Under the pieces are notes generated by a model that was not told where the DNA came from, ran no database searches, and saw only the letters and a program-made list of their open reading frames with translations. DNA of 64,000 nucleotides, from the NCBI RefSeq assembly GCF_000223215.1, contig NC_017243.1, forward strand, positions 2,790,001 to 2,854,000. The letters are read 5' to 3'. Position 1 is the first letter of the stretch; each line of letters begins with the position of its first letter. The DNA is from Brachyspira intermedia PWS/A. Lineage in GTDB: Bacteria > Spirochaetota > Brachyspiria > Brachyspirales > Brachyspiraceae. A program made the translations under genes and the position numbers. This document shows, piece after piece, positions 57,619-64,000 of the stretch.

Positions 57619-59934
57619 TTAATCCCCTTTTATTGCATTACTATTCTTTTTTATATCTTTATTATTAAGGCTTTCCTCATTTTCTTCTATGATGCCTGTT
57701 AAAGCAGAAGATATTGCTGATGTATATTTATCCTCTTCAAATATACTGTATTTATCTGAATTATTTATAGTATTATCAGAAAATAAATCTATTTTTTGAT
57801 CACTATTAAGTTTTTTATCTTCCTTATTTTTATTAACATTTTCTAAAGCATTAGTTTTTTTATTTACAACTATTTTTTTATTATTATCTGATTCTTTATA
57901 AGGAGATTCTTTTTTTTCTTCTATTACTGCAATTTTACCTGCTTTATTTTCTCTAACAATATTTTCTTTAGTAATTTTAGATTTTGTTTCTTTTTTACTA
58001 ATAAGCTCATCTAAATCATCTAAACTAGGCAAATCATGATTATTATCATTATCAATATATTCATCAACTTTCTTTGCTGAAGGTAAAGCAACTTCTTCTA
58101 CAGTTTCTAATTTTTTAGCAAAGAAACGTTTTTTTATTATCTCTTTTAATTCAAATAATGTTTTAGTTGTAGCTGATAATATAAATACTATTATAGCTAT
58201 AATACAAAGATATACAAACCATTCTCCAAATCTAGTATATATAGTGATTCTATCATTAAGTGCTACATTTGCAATCATATAATCCGGCTTCCAAAAAGGA
58301 AGAGTTGAAATAATTTTTCCTGTACTTGATATATGACCTGTAACTCCTGAATTTCCGTTATGAACAATATCTCTTCTATTTTCTATAGCTCTAAATACTG
58401 ACATATAAAAATGCTGAAGGAGTGATTCATCGCTATAAGACCAAGAGTCTTCTGTAATAACAGCTAAAGCCTGGGCCCCATTATAAGCAAATTTTCTCAT
58501 AAAATCGCCAAAAGCACTTTCATAACATATTGACCCAGAAATACGATACCCATTAGGATGATTAAATACTGTTATTTTCTTTCCTCTTTCCCATCTATTA
58601 GCTCCGGCACTATCAAACTGCTTATACATAAAGTTAATAATATTTTTAAATGGGAAGGTATTAAGCAAAAACTGATTATCCTGAAAAGGATAAGATTCCC
58701 CGCCAGGTACAAGCTTTATCTTGGAATATTCATCTATCTTGTTGCCTCTGTCATTAACAAATTCAATGCTATTATAGTATGAATATTGATTATAAGCATC
58801 TTTATTAGTATTTTCTTTTATAGATACTGTACCAACTAAATGATAAGTTTGAGTATATTTAATCATTTCATAAAAAAGATACATATTATATATTTGCGGA
58901 TATGCATAATCAGGCACACCAACATCTAAAATATCTTTATAATTATTTACAATAAAGCTATATCCTTCAATAGCAGCTGTTTCAGGGTATACTATTAAAG
59001 ATGGTTTTGAAAGAGCAGCATCTTTTGCTAGAGAACATATTCTTTTTATAGCTATAGTACCGTTTTGCGTAGATCCATCTGGTTTTTCTTCATTTTTAAA
59101 TTTATCTGATTTTAAAAGAAATTTCTCTGCAAAACCTTGAATACCTCCAACACCTTTTCTAAATGGTTCTCCTGTATATATGCTATTCCATTGATTATTA
59201 GGATCAAATGCATGCTGTATAAGAGCTATATTAGTTTTAGGCTGAAAAGTTCTTCTTGATTCTTCAACATTCATCTTAATAGCACCATATATTATAACTA
59301 GAACAAATGATGATATAAAAATCAAAGCAGGAATATAAGGCTTTTTATATTTAATCTTATCTTTTTCAGCATATAATAACAAATAATGAGCAATAATTGA
59401 ATTAGAAAAATAAACAAAAAAACTAATTCCCAATACACCAAATATATCTGCAGATTGTATGAATATAGGAAAATTCCATTGAGAATATCCAATTATTCCC
59501 CAAGGAAAACCAAGAAATCCTATATTACGCATATATTCCATAAATGTAAATACAACAGGCACTATTATAAATCTAAATTCAGGATTTTTTTTAGAAAGAA
59601 ATCCACTTAACAGCATAGCTGGAAAGTAAAAAAGAAATATCAATAAAAATAATATAGTGAATAAAGTCAAAAAAGAAATTAAGGATCCCAGCTCTCTTAA
59701 CATAAAAGCCACAATCCACATTAAAAGCGTACCAAAAAAAAGTAGAACAAATATAGAAGATGATATTACATAATATCTAATTTTATCTGCTTTAAATATA
59801 ATAATATTAAGCGGTACTAAAGCTATAAAAGACATAGGAAATAAGTTAAGTGGAGGAAAAGCCAAAAATAGAAGTATAGCACTAATAATACTTAATATAA
59901 TTACACCAATTATGTATGAATTACTTTTCGACAC
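57619..59934 (-). CDS. lnt: Apolipoprotein N-acyltransferase with long C-terminal extension
   Basis: Adds the third acyl chain to lipoproteins. GTG start with GGA upstream. N-terminal six or so membrane helices (about 8-230), then the nitrilase-like domain with Glu in VYPETAA, Lys in YSKIKLVPGGESYPF and the catalytic Cys in GSICYESAFGDF. A last membrane helix ends near residue 590. About 178 further residues are hydrophilic Lys/Asp/Glu/Asn-rich sequence, cytoplasmic and without a recognised domain, making it 771 residues instead of the usual 500-550. Confidence 0.92.
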   Translation of the reverse strand: MSKSNSYIIGVIILSIISAILLFLAFPPLNLFPMSFIALVPLNIIIFKADKIRYYVISSSIFVLLFFGTLLMWIVAFMLRELGSLISFLTLFTILFLLIFLFYFPAMLLSGFLSKKNPEFRFIIVPVVFTFMEYMRNIGFLGFPWGIIGYSQWNFPIFIQSADIFGVLGISFFVYFSNSIIAHYLLLYAEKDKIKYKKPYIPALIFISSFVLVIIYGAIKMNVEESRRTFQPKTNIALIQHAFDPNNQWNSIYTGEPFRKGVGGIQGFAEKFLLKSDKFKNEEKPDGSTQNGTIAIKRICSLAKDAALSKPSLIVYPETAAIEGYSFIVNNYKDILDVGVPDYAYPQIYNMYLFYEMIKYTQTYHLVGTVSIKENTNKDAYNQYSYYNSIEFVNDRGNKIDEYSKIKLVPGGESYPFQDNQFLLNTFPFKNIINFMYKQFDSAGANRWERGKKITVFNHPNGYRISGSICYESAFGDFMRKFAYNGAQALAVITEDSWSYSDESLLQHFYMSVFRAIENRRDIVHNGNSGVTGHISSTGKIISTLPFWKPDYMIANVALNDRITIYTRFGEWFVYLCIIAIIVFILSATTKTLFELKEIIKKRFFAKKLETVEEVALPSAKKVDEYIDNDNNHDLPSLDDLDELISKKETKSKITKENIVRENKAGKIAVIEEKKESPYKESDNNKKIVVNKKTNALENVNKNKEDKKLNSDQKIDLFSDNTINNSDKYSIFEEDKYTSAISSALTGIIEENEESLNNKDIKKNSNAIKGD

Positions 59935-60030
59935 TTAACAAATCCTATATTTTTTATACAATACTATTCTAAATTGATAATAACAAATTAATAAACATTA
60001 GATGTTTATAAATATATAAAAATAATGCTT

Positions 60031-60489
60031 TTACTGATTAGCTTCTTTCTTTTTTAAAGCTTCCTTAATTTCATTTACAAATTTTTTATCTTGGAAACCA
60101 ATATGCTCTAAAAGCCAATCTTTTAAGAACTTAATAAACTTATTAGCTACAAAAGGCTGACCTTCTTCATATTTTCTAATCTGATCAACTATTTCCAAAT
60201 AAAAACTTTTATGCATAGCTTTATGATTCTCAGCATCTGAATAATTGATTAAATCCATTATTTTTTCTTCTGTTTTGAAGTGATACTGAGTGTAGTCTAT
60301 ACATTTCTTTATAGCTTTAATAAAAGCTTCATTGGTATTAGCATTATTATCAACAGTTGCTAAATAAAGCTCATTAACAATATTAACAAGTTCTTTATGC
60401 TGACTGTCTATAAGCTTATGCCTTGTCTCATATAGAGGCACCCATTTAATAAATACTGTACTTTCTTGTTGTTCATTGTTATTATCCAT
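60031..60489 (-). CDS. Bacteriohemerythrin
   Basis: About 152 residues (start at MDNNNEQQE, which has the best spacing from the GGAG). Non-haem diiron oxygen-binding protein. Ligands: His in DSQHKELVN, HFKTEEK, HKAMH and the last motif HIGFQDKKF. All seven ligand positions of the H-HxxxE-HxxxH-HxxxxD pattern can be placed. Probably an oxygen sensor/carrier in a microaerotolerant anaerobe. Confidence 0.88.
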   Translation of the reverse strand: MDNNNEQQESTVFIKWVPLYETRHKLIDSQHKELVNIVNELYLATVDNNANTNEAFIKAIKKCIDYTQYHFKTEEKIMDLINYSDAENHKAMHKSFYLEIVDQIRKYEEGQPFVANKFIKFLKDWLLEHIGFQDKKFVNEIKEALKKKEANQ

Positions 60490-60568
60490 CATAAACTCCA
60501 TTTTTTTTGATTATATTTACTATATTATAAAAAATAATAAAAAAATCTACTATTACTATAAAAAAATG

Positions 60569-61930
60569 CTACAATATATACCTACTTATATCGCGGTTAT
60601 CTTCGATATCTTTCATAGACTCTTTTATATTATCGGCATTAATTTTTATAAATTCACCTTTATGTTCATCAGCACTAAAAGAAATTTCCTCAAAAACTTT
60701 TTCCATAATAGTGTAAAGTCTTCTTGCTCCTATATTTTCTACATTAGTGTTGATATTATAAGCTATATCTGCTATAGCCGATAAAGCCTCTTCCTCGAAT
60801 TCTATAGTTACACCCTCTGTCTTTAATAGTTCCTGATACTGTTTTGTTATGGCATTCTTAGGATTAACTAGTATATCTTTGAAATCTTCCTTAGATAAAG
60901 CCTTTAACTCAACTCTTATAGGGAATCTACCTTGAAGCTCTGGAATTAAATCAGAAGGTTTATTTATATGGAAAGCTCCTGCCGCTATAAACAATATATG
61001 ATCTGTTTTTATAGGACCATATCTTGTATTAACAGTAGTACCTTCAACTATAGGAAGTAAATCTCTTTGTACGCCATGACGGGCAACATCTGCACTATCT
61101 GTTTTATTGCCGCTTGCTATTTTATCTATCTCATCCAAAAATATTATACCCATATTCTCAGTAAGACTTAAAGCATCGGATGTAATTTTATCCATGTCTA
61201 TAAGAGATTCTGAAGCTTCATTAATTAAATATTTTTTAGCCTCTTTAACTCTCAAACGTTTATGTTTCTTATTTGTAGGCATAATACTTCCTACCATAGA
61301 CTGAATCATATCGCTTTCTTCAAAGCCCATACCGGGAATTATACCAAACATTCTGTTATTGCCTGATGATATTTTGATTTCTACATAACTTTCATCAAAA
61401 TCACCATTCTGTATACGTTTTTTTATCTGTTCTTTGGCATTTTTCTTCTTTTCTGCCTCTTCTTCAGATATATTTTCATCATTTTCTTTTTTTACAGAAG
61501 GAAGAAGTAATTTAGCTAATTTATCCAAAGCTATTTCTGTAGCCTCTTTTTCTACCTCTTTCATCATGGCTGTTTTAAGATCGAATATAGCAACATTTAC
61601 CAAATCTCTTACCATACTCTCAACATCACGTCCCACATAACCTACTTCTGTATATTTAGTAGCCTCAACTTTAATAAAAGGAGCATTTACTAATTTAGCA
61701 AGTCTTCTAGCTATTTCAGTTTTACCAACACCTGTAGGTCCTATAAGGATTATATTTTTAGGAGCAACCTCATCTCTCAAGTCATCAGGTAAATGTCTTC
61801 TTCTATATCTATTTCTCAAAGCTATAGCAACAGAACGTTTAGCCTCTGTTTGTCCTATTATATACTGATCTAATGCCTCTACTATTTTTCTAGGCGTAAG
61901 TTCGCTTTCTAATTTCGCATCAAATGACAT
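60569..61930 (-). CDS. hslU: ATP-dependent protease ATPase subunit HslU
   Basis: AAA+ ATPase of the HslUV (ClpYQ) protease. Walker A GPTGVGKTE, Walker B IIFLDEIDKI, pore GYVGRDVE, and the conserved C-terminal tail ending RDISRYIL, which docks on HslV. The I-domain (about 105-240) is present. 453 residues. Starts 1 bp after the hslV stop. Confidence 0.97.
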   Translation of the reverse strand: MSFDAKLESELTPRKIVEALDQYIIGQTEAKRSVAIALRNRYRRRHLPDDLRDEVAPKNIILIGPTGVGKTEIARRLAKLVNAPFIKVEATKYTEVGYVGRDVESMVRDLVNVAIFDLKTAMMKEVEKEATEIALDKLAKLLLPSVKKENDENISEEEAEKKKNAKEQIKKRIQNGDFDESYVEIKISSGNNRMFGIIPGMGFEESDMIQSMVGSIMPTNKKHKRLRVKEAKKYLINEASESLIDMDKITSDALSLTENMGIIFLDEIDKIASGNKTDSADVARHGVQRDLLPIVEGTTVNTRYGPIKTDHILFIAAGAFHINKPSDLIPELQGRFPIRVELKALSKEDFKDILVNPKNAITKQYQELLKTEGVTIEFEEEALSAIADIAYNINTNVENIGARRLYTIMEKVFEEISFSADEHKGEFIKINADNIKESMKDIEDNRDISRYIL

Positions 61931-61931
61931 C

Positions 61932-62462
61932 TTACTTTATTACCTCCAAAGAAATATTGCTGTTAGTGTATATACATATTTTAGAAGCTATTTCAAGCGA
62001 TTTTCTAGCTATTTCTTCAGCAGATAGATCTGTATTTTCACTTAATGCCATTGCTGCAGCTTTAGCATACTGTCCTCCGCTACCTATAGCTAATATATTG
62101 TTCTCACTTTCTATAACATCGCCGTTACCTGAAAGTAAAAGCATTTTTTCTTTACTAGCAACTATAATAAGTGCCTGTAAATTTCTAAGCATCTTATCAG
62201 TTCTCCATTCGCGTGCAAGCTCAACTGCTGCTCTTGTTAAATCGCCTGAAAATTCTTGAAGTCTTTTCTCAAATTTTTCAAATAATGTAAAAGCATCGGC
62301 AGTAGATCCAGCAAAACCTGATATCACTTTACCGCCGTATAATTTTCTTAATTTTACTGCATTAGGCTTCATAACAGTTTCACCTAATGTAACCTGTCCA
62401 TCTCCAGCTATTGCTGTAACACCATCTCTGCATACTGCACATATTGTAGTGCCTTTAAACAT
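61932..62462 (-). CDS. hslV: ATP-dependent protease peptidase subunit HslV
   Basis: Started at [10 protein letters not shown] (62462), with AGAGGA 8 bp upstream; the TTG six codons earlier is not needed. The N-terminal Thr nucleophile is exposed after removal of MFKG. Thr, Lys (AVKLRKLYG) and the [11 protein letters not shown] segment are conserved. 176 residues. First gene of hslVU. Confidence 0.96.
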   Translation of the reverse strand: MFKGTTICAVCRDGVTAIAGDGQVTLGETVMKPNAVKLRKLYGGKVISGFAGSTADAFTLFEKFEKRLQEFSGDLTRAAVELAREWRTDKMLRNLQALIIVASKEKMLLLSGNGDVIESENNILAIGSGGQYAKAAAMALSENTDLSAEEIARKSLEIASKICIYTNSNISLEVIK

Positions 62463-62631
62463 ATTCTTAATTCCTCTCAATTAATATATTATCTTATATT
62501 GTATTATATATTGATTTCTATTGCAAATTTTATTGTACTATTTTTCAATATTATTGACTAATAAAATCAAATATATAACAATATTAAAAAAAACATGATG
62601 AATTTTTATAAGTTTATAAAAACTACATAAT

Positions 62632-62665
62632 AAAGGCTTGAAATTTATAAAAATTCCAAGCCTTT
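62632..62665 (-). terminator. Terminator of the ankyrin protein gene
   Basis: AAAGGCTTGAAATTT pairs with AAATTCCAAGCCTTT with one mismatch, 4-nt loop, 27 bp past the stop of the leftward ankyrin gene. Confidence 0.65.
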
Positions 62666-62691
62666 CGATCACAATTATAATAAAAATTAAA

Positions 62692-64000
62692 TTACCACCA
62701 TTTTTTATCCAAATTTGGCTTTTTATTGTACTCAGGAAGTATTAATTCCTGTTCATTACCTGTATTATCTTGATTATTATCAGGTATATAAGCAGCACCT
62801 CTTAAATAATTAGCTATATTATTATAACCATTGTCTAAAGCTAAATCAGCAGCTGTATACCCATCACTATCTTTCAATGTTTTGTCAGCTTGGCATTTTT
62901 CTACTAATGCCACAACACTATCCATATTACCATAAGCAGCAGCATAATGTAAAGCTGTATCATTATTAGAATCTTTTATATTAACATCTGCCTTTCCATT
63001 CTGAACTAATGCTACCAAAGCATCAGTATTGTTTTCTAAAGCAGCATAATGTATAGGATACATATTTTCATTATTAGCCATATTAACACTAGATTTATCA
63101 GAAGCAACTATATTTTTTACAACATCAGAAGATGCATACATGGCAGCATAATGTAAAGCTGTATTTCCATCAGAATTTTGTATTTTTGTATCAGCATCAT
63201 ATTTCAAAAGTACATTAATTGTGGAAGGTTTATTCTTCATAGCAGCCCAATGTAATGGAGTATCATTTCCATTTTTATCAGCTTCATTTACCAATGTTTT
63301 ATCTTTTTCTAATAACAATATAACAACATCATCATTTCCATTTGCTGAAGCTACATGAATAGGCATAGCACCATCTATATCATCTCTAGCTTTTATATCG
63401 CAGCCTGCCTCTATTAAAGTATAAACTATATCAGCATTACCTACATAAGAAGCAACTATTAAAGGAGTAGCCCCGCCTAAATACCAATTATCTAAAGTAG
63501 CTTTATAAGGAAGTTTTGCTTCTTTGTTTATATCTTTATATTTAAGCAAAGCCTCTACTGTATCTAAATTGCTATTTATAACAGCTAAATGTAAAGGAGT
63601 ATATCCGTTTTCATCTACAAAATTAGGATTAACGCCTTCTTTTATTAAGGTATTCAAAGCTATTATATCATTATTTTTAACAGCAACTAAAAGCTCTAAC
63701 TGCTTAACATCTAAATCAACAGCATTTATAGTATTATCAACATATACTTCTTCAGTTTGCTCTTCTACAACTTCTTCCTCATTTTCTCCTGTAACTTCTT
63801 CCTCTGCAGTATCATTTTGAGCATATTCTTCATTTTCTTCCGTAACTTCTTCTTCTGCTACTGTTTCTTCCTCATTATTCACAGCTTCTTCTGTATTATT
63901 ATCTGCAGTATTATTATCAGCAACAACAGTTTCATCTCCTTCCAAATTATCTTCAGGAGTACCTTCTCTTGCTATATTATCATTGCCTGCTAAATAATTC
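62692..64000 (-). CDS. Ankyrin-repeat protein with acidic N-terminal tract (5' end outside window)
   Basis: Partial: the frame stays open to the window edge, and the Leu codon at 63945 is internal, not the start. The visible N-terminal part (about 85 residues) is Glu/Val/Asn-rich low complexity (EEVVEEQTEEVYVDN). It is followed by about nine ankyrin repeats with regular GYTPLHLAVINS-type units of 33 residues, and a short tail ending KKPNLDKKWW. Unlike the lipoprotein family at 30-33 kb, the repeats are close to consensus. Likely exported, but the start cannot be seen. Confidence 0.85.
   Translation of the reverse strand, partial: NYLAGNDNIAREGTPEDNLEGDETVVADNNTADNNTEEAVNNEEETVAEEEVTEENEEYAQNDTAEEEVTGENEEEVVEEQTEEVYVDNTINAVDLDVKQLELLVAVKNNDIIALNTLIKEGVNPNFVDENGYTPLHLAVINSNLDTVEALLKYKDINKEAKLPYKATLDNWYLGGATPLIVASYVGNADIVYTLIEAGCDIKARDDIDGAMPIHVASANGNDDVVILLLEKDKTLVNEADKNGNDTPLHWAAMKNKPSTINVLLKYDADTKIQNSDGNTALHYAAMYASSDVVKNIVASDKSSVNMANNENMYPIHYAALENNTDALVALVQNGKADVNIKDSNNDTALHYAAAYGNMDSVVALVEKCQADKTLKDSDGYTAADLALDNGYNNIANYLRGAAYIPDNNQDNTGNEQELILPEYNKKPNLDKKWW

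Noticed and set aside
63943..63945. Start codon of the last ankyrin gene
   Set aside because: The frame is open to the window edge and this Leu codon lies within an acidic tract without ribosome site, so the gene is partial.

Overview
The window is a 64 kb stretch of a very AT-rich bacterial chromosome that reads as a Brachyspira-type spirochaete. This is inferred from base composition, the divergent but recognisable housekeeping proteins, the UPF0164-type outer-membrane protein, the mix of chemotaxis and oxygen-detoxification genes, and the families of ankyrin-repeat lipoproteins. I could not run a similarity search. There is no phage, insertion sequence, CRISPR array or rRNA. One tRNA (Gly-GCC) is present.

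Layout. 1-6.7 kb: a terminator/repeat region, then leftward efp with a translationally coupled membrane protein, clpX, the tig-clpP pair, tRNA-Gly, a Cof-type phosphatase and rnhB. 6.7-11.8 kb: one 1707-residue tail-anchored coiled-coil protein made of about 14 repeat units. 12-20 kb: rightward holB-like gene plus an exported protein, sod-rubrerythrin, a degenerate HD-GYP-like protein on the other strand, a CBS-less guaB and a PpiD/SurA-like chaperone. 20-30 kb: DUF486 protein, GNAT, a chemoreceptor, a glucose-type PTS IICBA, rtcB, and a frameshifted SPL-like radical SAM gene and GT8 glycosyltransferase, flanked by two copies of a dispersed noncoding element. 30-33.6 kb: three close ankyrin lipoprotein paralogues plus a more diverged fourth. 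33.7-39.7 kb: an F-type ATPase operon (a, c, b, delta, delta, alpha, gamma) that lacks beta and epsilon and carries two delta genes, then a STAS protein. 39.8-45.6 kb: a TetR regulator with a clear palindromic operator, TolC-like channel and RND pump. 45.8-51.3 kb: zinc-ribbon protein, degenerate panC, rplM-rpsI, dksA-like gene, priA and an HTH-receiver regulator. 51.6-64 kb: manC, pentapeptide-like protein, outer-membrane protein, ispE, two small lipoproteins, cheB, an extended lnt, hemerythrin, hslVU and a partial ankyrin protein.

Three things stand out. (1) At least four genes (SPL-like radical SAM, GT8, STAS at two places, and essential rplM) are interrupted, each by an apparent single missing base in an A/T homopolymer. 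Because rplM cannot be dispensable, this means either systematic homopolymer under-calling in the assembly or real slippage decoding. (2) Three intergenic regions share a noncoding element of fixed geometry: CGCACG and CGTGCG arms 73-74 bp apart, flanked by G/C-rich boxes that are extremely rare in this AT-rich DNA. (3) Several well-known proteins have unusual architectures: CheB with Asn at the phosphoacceptor site, PanC lacking key ATP-site residues, IMPDH without CBS domains, Lnt with a long charged tail, and the split ATPase operon.
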